The notes beneath the pieces were generated by a model. It was not told the origin of the DNA and did not search any database. It saw nothing but the letters and a program-made list of their open reading frames with translations. Made by a program: the position numbers and the translations under genes. From NCBI GenBank assembly GCA_903909925.1, contig CAIVXR010000052.1, positions 1-18,075 of the forward strand: a stretch of 18,075 bases of DNA. Reading direction: 5' to 3'. The stretch comes from an uncultured beta proteobacterium. Lineage in GTDB: Bacteria > Pseudomonadota > Gammaproteobacteria > Burkholderiales > Burkholderiaceae. Shown here piece by piece: positions 7,410 to 15,269 of the stretch. Numbering within the stretch: the stretch's first letter is position 1; every line of letters begins with the position of its first letter.

Positions 7410-10400
7410 TTGAGTTTTGCTACCTCCTTCATTCGGGGAGTTATAGAAAAGCGCATTATTATTCTTGCTGCTGCGGCAGTGCTATTGGTATTTGGCGCAT
7501 TTAGCTTAAAACAATTACCTATTCAACCCTATCCTGGGGTTGCGCCACTCACGATACAGGCGATCTCTCAGTGGCCCGGCAGAAGTACAACAGAAGTAGA
7601 GCAGCAAGTCACCATTCCGGTAGAGAATGCCCTAGCCGGAATTCCTGGAGTTAAGGCTTTTCGTTCTGTTTCATTGTTTGGTCTTTCAGTGGTTACGCTG
7701 AAATTTAATGACAATGTAGACCCCTTTAAAGTTCGCCAAATATTTATTACCAATTTAGGTAATGTGACATTTCCTATTGGCGTAAGCTCAAGCGTCAGCC
7801 CTGATTCAGATGCTACCGGTGAAATTTTGCGCTATCGGGTCACCTCTGACTACGCATCGCCGACTCGCTTAAAGACATTGCAAAATTATGAGATTTATAA
7901 AGAGCTCAAGCAAACTCCAGGGATAGCGGATGTTTCCTCATTTGGCGGTAAGGTTCGGCAATATCAGGTGATTGTGAGCCCTGAGAGTTTGCAATCTAAA
8001 GGAATTACAGTTTCACAATTAATCGATGCCTTAGCTAAGGCCAATGACAATACTGGTGGCGGTGTTTTGCCAAGTGGTGAGCAGCAATTTGTTGTTCGTG
8101 GCGTAGGTTTGCTGCGTAATATTGAGGATATCAAGCAGGTCGTGATTGCCGTAAACAAGGGCATACCAGTTCGCATTGGTGACGTAGCTACCGTTCAAAT
8201 TGGTAATGCACCTCGTCTGGGGTTATTCCAGTTTGATGAAAATCCAGATTCCGTTGAAGGTATTGTGTATCTTCGTCGCGGTGAGAATGCATCTGAAGTA
8301 CTGGCTCGCGTACGAGAAAAGATTACCAACATCAATGGGAATATATTACCCCCTGGTATCCAGGTGCAGCCGTTCTATGACCGGCAAGTACTTCTAGACA
8401 TCACGGTAGGCACTGTGAAGCACACCATGTTTTTTGGCATGACTATGGTCCTAGTCTTGCTCTATGTTTTCTTAGGAAACCTGCGGGCTGCCGCAGTGGT
8501 TGCTGCTGTCATCCCACTTGCTCTGGGTTTTTCTTTCATCATGATGTATGTCTTTAATGTGCCAGCCAATCTGATTTCTTTGGGGGCCATTGACTTTGGT
8601 GTGATCGTCGATGCAGCCGTGATCATTACAGAGAATGTGATGCGCCATCTCGAAGAGGGCGGCAAGCGTGTAAATCAAAGCATTATTTTGGCTACGAGCG
8701 AAGTGCAGCGTGCCATGATTTATTCCACCAGCATCATTATTGTTGCCTACTCACCATTGTTCTTAATGGGTGGTGTCGAAGGCATTATCTTTAAGCCAAT
8801 GGCATTTACTATGGGCTTTGCTTTAGTTGCCTCTATTGTTCTGAGTCTGACATTCTTGCCGGCCTCAATGTCATATGTCTTTGGGAATAACTTTAGCCAC
8901 AAGCCGCCAAAATTTATTTCTTGGATGCTAAATCACTACCGACCTTTGTTGAGGAGATGGATGGATCATCCTCGCCATGTCATCACGGTTTCTATTTTTA
9001 TTTTAGGCGTAACATTATTTAGTGCCACAAGGTTGGGTACAGCCTTCTTGCCGACTCTAGAAGAAAACAATATCTGGTTACGTGTTACCTTGCCCAATAC
9101 AGTCGATCTTAATTATTCTGTTAAAGTAGCCAACCAATTACGCGAAATTTTCTTAAAGCAACCCGAGTTAGAGAGAGTTGCTGTTCAGATTGGTCGTCCT
9201 GATGACGGTACTGACTCTACAGGTGTATTTAACCAAGAGTACGGCCTGTATTTAAAGGCACCTGATGCAATGCCAAAGGGTACAAGCAAGCAATTATTAC
9301 TTCAACATTTGCAGACCGAGCTTAGTAAGATTCCTGGTATTAACTTTAGTTTTTCACAATATATTCAGGATAACGTGAATGAAGCTCTGTCTGGCGTTAA
9401 GGGCGAGAACTCAGTCAAGATCTTTGGTTCAGATTTGGAAGTCCTAGCAGATAAAGCGCATGAAGTAGTAGCGCAATTGAAGAAAGTTCGCGGCATCGAG
9501 GATGAGAACATTCTCAAAGAACTTGGTCAACCAACTTTAAATATCCAAATTGATCGCGAGAAATCTGCGCGCTACGGAGTGAATGTTACTGATATTCAAA
9601 CTGTAGTTGCTAATGCGATTGGTGGTGCACCAGTAACCAACTTCCTCGAGGATGAAAAAACCTTTGGAATTGCGGTCCGCTTAAATGAGGCTAGCCGTAA
9701 CGATATTCCTGATGTTAGTAGCTTGCTCATTGATACACCCAATGGACAAAAAGTGCCTTTATCAATGGTTGCTAAGGTGCAACTAACAGATGGACCTTTC
9801 TTTATCTATCGTGAGTCAGGTAAGCGTTATATAGCAGTTATTTTTAGCGTACGTAACCGAGATTTGGGTAGTGCTGTTGAGGATGCTAAATATCTTGTTG
9901 AGAAAAATGTGAGCTTGCCGACAAATTACATGATTAGTTGGGATGGTCAATTTAATCAAATGAAAGCAGCCCAGCAAAAGTTGATGATCATTATTCCTTT
10001 AACCTTGCTAGCAATTTTCTTATTGCTTATTACTGCCCTCGGTAACTTGAAGGATGCTGTGATTGTCTTGATTAACGTTCCTTTTGCGGCGATTGGTGGA
10101 ATCATTGCACTTCACCTCGGAGGGGAGACCCTCAGTATCTCCGCCTTATTTGGCTTTCTCTCATTATTTGGTATCGCCATTCAGGATGGTGTCATTCTGA
10201 TCTCTTATATTAATAAGACAGTAGCAGAAGAGCATGGTGCCATGAAAGATGCCATGGTCGATGGTGCTTCATTGCGTGTTCGCCCAGTCATGATGACTGC
10301 GATGTTGGCTGGACTGGGCCTTTTACCGGCAGCCCTTTCTCATGCGATTGGATCTGAAGCGCAGCGCCCCTTAGCACTTGTGATCGTGGGTGGCATGGTA

Positions 10401-10487
10401 ACAACCACAATCCTGACTCTCTTAGTGCTGCCAGTGATCTATGCGGCCATGAGATCCCCTGGTAAGCATTCGCCTGGTTTAGTTTGA
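7410..10487 (+). CDS. RND-family efflux transporter permease, heavy-metal (Czc/Cus) type
   Basis: Proton-driven inner-membrane pump of 1025 aa, full length for the family. Visible order: membrane segment 1 (about residues 15-32), a first periplasmic loop beginning QLPIQPYPGVAPLTIQ, and a membrane block around residues 335-490. This block contains DFGVIVDAAVIITEN (395-409), the heavy-metal signature in segment 4. A second periplasmic loop (with GRPDDGTDSTG) and a final membrane block from about 855 complete the inverted duplication. DFG resembles divalent-cation pumps such as CzcA, whereas DAA resembles the Cu/Ag pump CusA, so the substrate remains open. TTG at 7410 follows AGGAGG (7399-7404) with a 5-nt spacer, and there is no nearby ATG. 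The stop TGA overlaps the surE start by one base. Confidence 0.95.
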   Translation: MSFATSFIRGVIEKRIIILAAAAVLLVFGAFSLKQLPIQPYPGVAPLTIQAISQWPGRSTTEVEQQVTIPVENALAGIPGVKAFRSVSLFGLSVVTLKFNDNVDPFKVRQIFITNLGNVTFPIGVSSSVSPDSDATGEILRYRVTSDYASPTRLKTLQNYEIYKELKQTPGIADVSSFGGKVRQYQVIVSPESLQSKGITVSQLIDALAKANDNTGGGVLPSGEQQFVVRGVGLLRNIEDIKQVVIAVNKGIPVRIGDVATVQIGNAPRLGLFQFDENPDSVEGIVYLRRGENASEVLARVREKITNINGNILPPGIQVQPFYDRQVLLDITVGTVKHTMFFGMTMVLVLLYVFLGNLRAAAVVAAVIPLALGFSFIMMYVFNVPANLISLGAIDFGVIVDAAVIITENVMRHLEEGGKRVNQSIILATSEVQRAMIYSTSIIIVAYSPLFLMGGVEGIIFKPMAFTMGFALVASIVLSLTFLPASMSYVFGNNFSHKPPKFISWMLNHYRPLLRRWMDHPRHVITVSIFILGVTLFSATRLGTAFLPTLEENNIWLRVTLPNTVDLNYSVKVANQLREIFLKQPELERVAVQIGRPDDGTDSTGVFNQEYGLYLKAPDAMPKGTSKQLLLQHLQTELSKIPGINFSFSQYIQDNVNEALSGVKGENSVKIFGSDLEVLADKAHEVVAQLKKVRGIEDENILKELGQPTLNIQIDREKSARYGVNVTDIQTVVANAIGGAPVTNFLEDEKTFGIAVRLNEASRNDIPDVSSLLIDTPNGQKVPLSMVAKVQLTDGPFFIYRESGKRYIAVIFSVRNRDLGSAVEDAKYLVEKNVSLPTNYMISWDGQFNQMKAAQQKLMIIIPLTLLAIFLLLITALGNLKDAVIVLINVPFAAIGGIIALHLGGETLSISALFGFLSLFGIAIQDGVILISYINKTVAEEHGAMKDAMVDGASLRVRPVMMTAMLAGLGLLPAALSHAIGSEAQRPLALVIVGGMVTTTILTLLVLPVIYAAMRSPGKHSPGLV

Positions 10488-11272
10488 TGTCAAAGCAACC
10501 CCACATCTTAGTGTCGAATGACGATGGTTATCTAGCCCCTGGTTTATTGGCGCTAGTCAATGCAGTTCGTCCATTAGGGCGCATTACCGTGATTGCACCT
10601 GAGCAGAATCACAGTGGTGCGTCAAACTCTCTGACATTATCTAGACCGCTTTCGATTCATCGAGTTGCTGGCAGTGAGCGTGATGGCTTCTTCTTTATCA
10701 ACGGTACGCCAACTGATTGTGTGCACGTGGCCATGACTGGCTTTTTAGATGAAAAGCCTGACCTCGTGATCTCTGGTATCAATCAGGGTGAGAACATGGG
10801 CGAAGACGTACTCTATTCGGGTACAGTAGCTGCGGCGGTTGAAGGAGTGATGTTCGGCGTTCCGGGTATCGCCTTCTCACAAATTGATCGTGGCTGGAAT
10901 CGGATTGAGGATGCTGCTAAAGCTGCCCACGACGTTGTAGCGCAAATGTTAGTTTCAGCACTTGCTAGAACTGAGGGTACCGCTACATTGCTCAACGTCA
11001 ATATTCCTAATCGTCCTTATGCAGATTTATATCGCTGGCGCGTAACGCGCTTAGGTAATCGTCATCATTCACAACCGGTAGTTGTTCAAGATAGCCCGCG
11101 GGGTGACAAGATCTATTGGATTGGCGCTGCAGGAGACGTTAAAGAAGGCTCTGAGGGTACAGACTTTCATGCAATTGATGAGGGTTGTATATCGATTACT
11201 CCAATGCAATTGGATTTAAGTCATCACGCACGTTTAGCAGCGATGCGTGCTAACGGCTGGGATCGCGGTTGA
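10487..11272 (+). CDS. surE: 5'/3'-nucleotidase SurE
   Basis: Metal-dependent phosphatase that removes phosphate from nucleoside 5'- and 3'-monophosphates, linked to stationary-phase survival. The 261-aa product opens with the family motif ILVSNDDGY (metal-binding Asp12 and Asp13), then HSGASNSLT with metal-ligand Ser43, and ISGINQGENMGEDVLYSGT with the conserved Asn. The length fits. ATG 10487 is the natural start; it sits in TGATG with the pump stop codon, and a TTG one codon earlier is possible. No clear Shine-Dalgarno precedes it, so translation is probably coupled to the pump gene. It is followed by pcm and nlpD, the order seen in many proteobacteria. Confidence 0.96.
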   Translation: MSKQPHILVSNDDGYLAPGLLALVNAVRPLGRITVIAPEQNHSGASNSLTLSRPLSIHRVAGSERDGFFFINGTPTDCVHVAMTGFLDEKPDLVISGINQGENMGEDVLYSGTVAAAVEGVMFGVPGIAFSQIDRGWNRIEDAAKAAHDVVAQMLVSALARTEGTATLLNVNIPNRPYADLYRWRVTRLGNRHHSQPVVVQDSPRGDKIYWIGAAGDVKEGSEGTDFHAIDEGCISITPMQLDLSHHARLAAMRANGWDRG

Positions 11273-11925
11273 AGGCTCCTACCGAAAGATTCGCAGCCTA
11301 TCGTCAAGCGCTAGCTGCCAAGGTGCATGCTAGTGGTATCAAGCACGGTAAAACTCTCGAAGCAATTGCTACAGTGCCGCGTCATGCATTTATTGATGCT
11401 GGTTTGCATGCGCAAGCCTATGAAGATACTGCGCTTCCGATTGGGCAAGAACAAACCATTTCCAAGCCATCGGTAGTCGCTCACATGATTGAGTTATTAC
11501 ATAAGCCTAGGCATAAACTGGGTAAGGTTTTAGAAATCGGTACGGGTTGTGGCTATCAAGCAGCAGTACTGAGCCTCTTGGCTGATGAGGTTTATTCAAT
11601 AGAGCGTATTCGGCCACTACATGACTTGGCCAGAGCGAAGCTTCGCCCATTTCGGATTAACAATTTGCGCTTGATCTATGGTGACGGTATTTTGGGCTTG
11701 CCCCAGGCTGCCCCTTTTGATGGAATCATCTTAGCCGCAGCCGGTTTGGGAATTCCAGATGCCTTACTTGATCAACTTGCCATTGGAGGGCGTTTGGTCG
11801 CCCCAGTTGCCAAAAATGAAAAAGAGCAGCAGCTCATCGTGGTTGAAAGAATGAGTTCCCAGCGCTATCAAAGAACCGTACTAGACGAGGTCTTTTTTGT
11901 CCCCTTACAATCAGGGGTAGTATGA
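11269..11925 (+). CDS. pcm: Protein-L-isoaspartate O-methyltransferase
   Basis: Cytoplasmic SAM-dependent enzyme that methylates isoaspartyl residues in aged proteins so they can revert to aspartate. The 218-aa product shows the substrate loop with the active-site Ser (GQEQTISKP, Ser65), SAM motif I VLEIGTGCGYQAA (about residues 85-97), acidic motif YSIERI, and the post-I motifs YGDGILG and FDGIILAAAG. The start is TTG 11269, overlapping the surE stop (TTGA); no Met occurs before the SAM domain, so this start fits the family N-terminus. The stop overlaps the nlpD start (ATGA). Overlaps on both sides suggest coupled translation with surE and nlpD. Confidence 0.95.
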   Translation: MKAPTERFAAYRQALAAKVHASGIKHGKTLEAIATVPRHAFIDAGLHAQAYEDTALPIGQEQTISKPSVVAHMIELLHKPRHKLGKVLEIGTGCGYQAAVLSLLADEVYSIERIRPLHDLARAKLRPFRINNLRLIYGDGILGLPQAAPFDGIILAAAGLGIPDALLDQLAIGGRLVAPVAKNEKEQQLIVVERMSSQRYQRTVLDEVFFVPLQSGVV

Positions 11926-12707
11926 GATCTAACCTGAATTTACTATCTAATATGCCTAATAGCTTATCTAAGAGCCTCCTTGTTGCACTCATGTCTGCGT
12001 CCTTGATGCTGACGGTCGGTTGTTCTACACCTCGCACTAAGCCTGCTAGTGTGACTGATCGCAGTGGTGGGGGATATGAACCAGCACCAGCTGGTTACTA
12101 TCGTGTGAAAAAAGGTGATACCTTAGCGCGCATTGCCTTGGACCATGGTCAGGCACCACGTGATGTAGCGCAGTGGAATACTGCTGCTAATCCAAGCTTT
12201 AATCCAAATGTGATTGAGGTTGGCGATTTAGTATTGATCAGAGCCCCTGCAGGATCAAAGCCTGTAAAAGTGGCGGATAAAAAACCAGCCAATGATAAAG
12301 CGGACGAACCCGCACCAGAACCTAGTAAGCCGGAAATCGTTGCAGAGCCTGGGATTCGTTTATCTTGGCCCGCTAAAGGCAAGGTAAGTGCTGAATTTAG
12401 CGAAACCAATAAAGGTATTGATATTGCTGGCAAGGTTGGTGAGCCAGTTTTGGCAGCCTCTGACGGCAAGGTAGTTTATGCTGGCAATAGCTTGCGTGGT
12501 TACGGTAATTTAGTGATCGTTAAGCATGACAACACTTATCTCACAGCCTATGCACATAACAGCAAGCTCTTAGTAAAAGAGGGAGATGCTGTTCGTAAAG
12601 GACAGAAGATTGCTGAGATGGGTGATACAGATACCACTTCTGCCAAACTCCATTTTGAATTACGCGTAAACGGTAAACCAGTCAATCCAACGCCGTATCT
12701 GCAGTAA
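11922..12707 (+). CDS. nlpD: NlpD-type lipoprotein with LysM and degenerate LytM (M23) domains
   Basis: Envelope protein that in E. coli activates the amidase AmiC for daughter-cell separation. A signal peptide ends in LTVGC, with Cys34 the likely lipidated residue; Thr at -3 is slightly atypical. A LysM peptidoglycan-binding domain spans about residues 58-106 (YRVKKGDTLARIA). A charged Ala/Pro/Lys linker is followed by a LytM domain from about 145 to the end. Zinc ligands of active M23 enzymes are lost: NKGID replaces HxxxD, and KLH replaces HxH. The same changes occur in E. coli NlpD, so this is an activator rather than a hydrolase. ATG 11922 overlaps the pcm stop; ATG 11952 would give a more usual short signal peptide. 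Confidence 0.93.
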   Translation: MRSNLNLLSNMPNSLSKSLLVALMSASLMLTVGCSTPRTKPASVTDRSGGGYEPAPAGYYRVKKGDTLARIALDHGQAPRDVAQWNTAANPSFNPNVIEVGDLVLIRAPAGSKPVKVADKKPANDKADEPAPEPSKPEIVAEPGIRLSWPAKGKVSAEFSETNKGIDIAGKVGEPVLAASDGKVVYAGNSLRGYGNLVIVKHDNTYLTAYAHNSKLLVKEGDAVRKGQKIAEMGDTDTTSAKLHFELRVNGKPVNPTPYLQ

Positions 12708-12724
12708 GGATTTGGCAAGAGCCC

Positions 12725-13546
12725 ATGGCCACTGTTCTCGTCTTTGATATTGAAACGATTCCGGACGTTGCTGGAATACGTCGTCTGGAAGACTATCCGG
12801 ACTCTATGAGTGATGCCGAAGTAGCGGCTAAAGCGATGGCTGATAAAGCTGCTAAAACAGGCAGTGAGTTTCTACCACTCTTCTTGCAAAAGATTGTTGC
12901 TATTTCTTGCGTGATTCGCAGAAGTACAAAAGAGGGTGCTCCACAAATTAAAGTAGGAACCCTGGGCACCTCACAAGATGATGAGAAGGTTTTAATTCAG
13001 GCTTTCTTTGATCTGATTGAGAAGTACACACCGCAACTCGTTTCCTGGAATGGTAGTGGCTTTGATCTACCAGTACTTCACTACCGCGCACTTGCCAATC
13101 ACATACAGGCGCCACGCTATTGGGAAATGGGTGAGAGCCAAGAGGCTGATAGTCGCGACTTTAAGTGGAATAACTACATCAGCCGTTATCACATGCGCCA
13201 TCTCGATATGATGGATCTTCTAGCAAAGTTCAATGGTCGAGCCAATGCACCTCTAGATGGTCTGGCAAAGCTGTGCGGCTTCCCAGGCAAGATGGGTATG
13301 GATGGTAGTCAAGTTTGGCCTGCGTATCAAGATGGCAAGATTGAGGACATTCGCCGCTATTGCGAGACTGATGTTGTCAATACCTACCTGATGTATTGCC
13401 GTTTTCAATTGTTACGCGGAGGCTTTTCTTTAGCTGAATACCAAGAAGAAATTGAGTTTGTAAAAGCTTATCTAGAAAAAGAAGCCAAAGAGCCTCATGG
13501 TGCTCAGTGGCAAGAGTATCTCCAAGGTTTCGCACCGGATGCGTAG
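12725..13546 (+). CDS. Predicted 3'-5' exonuclease, PolB exonuclease-domain-like (DEDDy)
   Basis: A 273-aa protein made almost entirely of a DnaQ/RNase-H-like exonuclease fold related to the proofreading domain of family-B DNA polymerases. Motif I is VFDIETIPD (Asp8, Glu10), motif II is SWNGSGFDLPVL (Asp114), and motif III is RYCETD (Tyr212, Asp216), giving the Tyr form of the DEDD family. All catalytic acidic residues are present, so activity is likely. The true substrate in the cell is not known to me. It begins at ATG 12725, 17 nt after nlpD, with AAGGA at 12706-12710, somewhat far upstream. Its end overlaps rlmD by 8 bp. It occupies the place held by rpoS in E. coli. Confidence 0.9.
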   Translation: MATVLVFDIETIPDVAGIRRLEDYPDSMSDAEVAAKAMADKAAKTGSEFLPLFLQKIVAISCVIRRSTKEGAPQIKVGTLGTSQDDEKVLIQAFFDLIEKYTPQLVSWNGSGFDLPVLHYRALANHIQAPRYWEMGESQEADSRDFKWNNYISRYHMRHLDMMDLLAKFNGRANAPLDGLAKLCGFPGKMGMDGSQVWPAYQDGKIEDIRRYCETDVVNTYLMYCRFQLLRGGFSLAEYQEEIEFVKAYLEKEAKEPHGAQWQEYLQGFAPDA

Positions 13547-14975
13547 AGGTGCTAAGCCAGTCAATATCGAAGTGACTGAGCCAGTAATTGTTGAAGCACT
13601 CGATTTAGATGCCCAAGGCATTGCCCGTTTAAGTCCTAATGAGCAAGACCAAGCCATTGGTCAAAGCGGTAAGGTGATTTTCATCAAAGGCGCATTACCA
13701 ACTGAGTTGGTAACTTACACCATCACTAGCGATAAAGCCCGTTTTAGTAAAGCGAAGGTGCGCGACATCCTAAAACCCGCTGTATTTAGGGCAGAGCCGA
13801 AGTGTGCAGCCTTTGGCGTCTGTGGCGGCTGCACAATGCAGCACTTAGATATTCGGGCACAAGTTGCGATGAAGCAACGAGTTCTTGAAGATGACTTACA
13901 ACACATCGCCAAAGTAAAGCCAGAAGAAATTCTGCGGCCTATGGGTGGCCCTACTTGGGAATATCGACAGCGTGCACGCTTGAGCGTAGTGAACCGCTCC
14001 ATTAAGAAGGGTACGGTACTCATTGGTTTTCATGAAGGTAAGAGTGGCTATGTAGCCGATATGCTGGCCTGTGAGATTTTGCCAAAGCATGTCTCTGATT
14101 TATTACCGGAGATGCGTAAATTAGTTATGGATCTATCGATCGTGGATCGTATGCCACAAATTGAAATTGCGATTGGTGAACCAGAAGAGCCTCATTCAGA
14201 GGATCCTATCAAAGCCCTGCCAGTCACAGCATTGGTATTTCGTAATCTACTTCCCTTAACTGCTTCAGATGAGGATTTGCTGCGATCATTTGCCGACCAG
14301 CACCAGGTCTGGATTTGGTTGCAGCCCAAAGGCATTGAGACCATAGCCCCATTTTATCCAGAGACCGGCAAGCTTTGCTACCGCCTACCCGAATTCGAAA
14401 TCGAGATGCCATTTAAGCCTGCTGATTTCACACAAGTAAATCACATGATGAACCGCGCGCTCGTCAGCAGGGCAATTCGTTTGCTGGAAGTAAAAGAAAC
14501 TGATCGTGTGCTCGATTTGTTTTGTGGGCTTGGCAACTTCACATTGCCACTCGCCAGAAAAGCTAATCAAGTCTTGGGTATCGAAGGCTTAGAAACATTA
14601 ACAACGCGTGCTAAAGAAAATGCGCTCTATAACGGCTTGGCTCATAAAGTTAGTTTTATCCAAAGCGATTTATTTACAGTCACTGCGGAAACGATTGCAT
14701 CTTGGAGCCAAGCAGAACGTTGGCTGATGGACCCCCCACGTGAAGGTGCCATAGAAATTTGTAGGGCACTTGCAGACTTATATATTCAAAAGAGCGACTT
14801 ATTGCCACAGCGCATTGTGTATGTTTCTTGTAATCCTAAGACATTGGCTAGGGATGTGGAGATCTTGTGTCACCAAGCAGGCTATACGCTTTCTAGTGCA
14901 GGGATTGTGAATATGTTTCCACACACCTCCCATGTGGAATCTATGGCCGTGTTTGACCGCTCAAAGATCCTCTAA
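13539..14975 (+). CDS. rlmD: 23S rRNA (uracil-1939-C5)-methyltransferase RlmD
   Basis: Methylates U1939 of 23S rRNA (E. coli numbering) using SAM. The 478-aa product begins with a TRAM-like RNA-binding region (about residues 10-80), then 4Fe-4S cluster Cys 89, 95, 98 (CAAFGVCGGC) and 178. The Rossmann methyltransferase domain follows, with SAM motif VLDLFCGLGNFTLPLA, LMDPPREGA, and the catalytic VYVSCNPKT (Cys431). I choose ATG 13539, which overlaps the exonuclease stop by 8 bp and has AAGG at 13524-13527; the frame stays open to ATG 13497, but those residues do not resemble the family. It is somewhat longer than the E. coli protein. It is the last gene of the long plus-strand run. Confidence 0.95.
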   Translation: MRRGAKPVNIEVTEPVIVEALDLDAQGIARLSPNEQDQAIGQSGKVIFIKGALPTELVTYTITSDKARFSKAKVRDILKPAVFRAEPKCAAFGVCGGCTMQHLDIRAQVAMKQRVLEDDLQHIAKVKPEEILRPMGGPTWEYRQRARLSVVNRSIKKGTVLIGFHEGKSGYVADMLACEILPKHVSDLLPEMRKLVMDLSIVDRMPQIEIAIGEPEEPHSEDPIKALPVTALVFRNLLPLTASDEDLLRSFADQHQVWIWLQPKGIETIAPFYPETGKLCYRLPEFEIEMPFKPADFTQVNHMMNRALVSRAIRLLEVKETDRVLDLFCGLGNFTLPLARKANQVLGIEGLETLTTRAKENALYNGLAHKVSFIQSDLFTVTAETIASWSQAERWLMDPPREGAIEICRALADLYIQKSDLLPQRIVYVSCNPKTLARDVEILCHQAGYTLSSAGIVNMFPHTSHVESMAVFDRSKIL

Positions 14976-14988
14976 ATCACCGATTTAG
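14972..14988 (+). terminator. Perfect hairpin over the rlmD stop codon
   Basis: CTAAATC (14972-14978) and GATTTAG (14982-14988) form a 7-bp perfect stem with a 3-nt loop that includes the rlmD stop codon. A T5 run lies at 15000-15004, 11 nt later. It is AT-rich and the T-run is distant, so at best it is a weak terminator for the operon. Confidence 0.25.
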
Positions 14989-15103
14989 TGCATCACGCAT
15001 TTTTACGGTGCAATCGACTGTTAGGCCTAATTTAGTGAAGCGTAGATTAAGACTATGCAGTTGTATGACTGCTAACAATTTCATCAAACACTAGGAGTGT
15101 GTC

Positions 15104-15184
15104 ATGAAAGCCTCAGATAGTTTTGCGATCATCTTCATTTTGATTGCACTGTCTTATGCGGTCAGCATGTTTGTAGCGAGCTAA
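15104..15184 (+). CDS. 26-residue single-transmembrane microprotein, hypothetical
   Basis: A short open frame, ATG AAA GCC TCA to TAA, encoding 26 aa. It starts with a polar MKASDS and continues with a hydrophobic stretch (FAIIFILIALSYAVSMFVAS, residues 7-26) long enough to cross the membrane once. An ideal Shine-Dalgarno AGGAG lies at 15093-15097, 6 nt before the ATG. It sits alone between rlmD (128 nt upstream) and the convergent Bax-inhibitor gene. It ends just before a strong hairpin. I recognise no family. The combination of ribosome site, hydrophobic helix and clean stop (followed by an adjacent TAG) favours a real gene, but the frame is short enough to arise by chance. No clear promoter is visible in 14989-15092. 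Confidence 0.6.
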   Translation: MKASDSFAIIFILIALSYAVSMFVAS

Positions 15185-15206
15185 TAGCTCCCTTACAAAA
15201 CGCGAA

Positions 15207-15236
15207 GACAAAACAAAAGGCGCCCGCAGGCGCCTT
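15207..15236 (-). terminator. Intrinsic terminator of the Bax-inhibitor family gene
   Basis: AAGGCGCC (15217-15224) and GGCGCCTT (15229-15236) form a perfect 8-bp stem with a 4-nt loop. On the minus strand the stem is followed by TTTTGTTTTG, a good U-tract, so it ends transcripts of the minus-strand gene stopping at 15270. On the plus strand it lacks a T-run but may still slow transcripts from the microprotein gene. Confidence 0.85.
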
Positions 15237-15269
15237 GAGAGAACAACACACTAAAGTTTTTAACGCGTC

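Noticed and set aside
12149..12469. A 106-codon open frame on the minus strand inside nlpD.
   Set aside because: It is antisense to the NlpD linker and LytM region, with biased Ser/Pro/Leu composition and no support as a gene.
13715..14023. A 102-codon minus-strand frame inside rlmD.
   Set aside because: It is antisense to the iron-sulfur and methyltransferase region of rlmD and has no recognisable motif or ribosome site.
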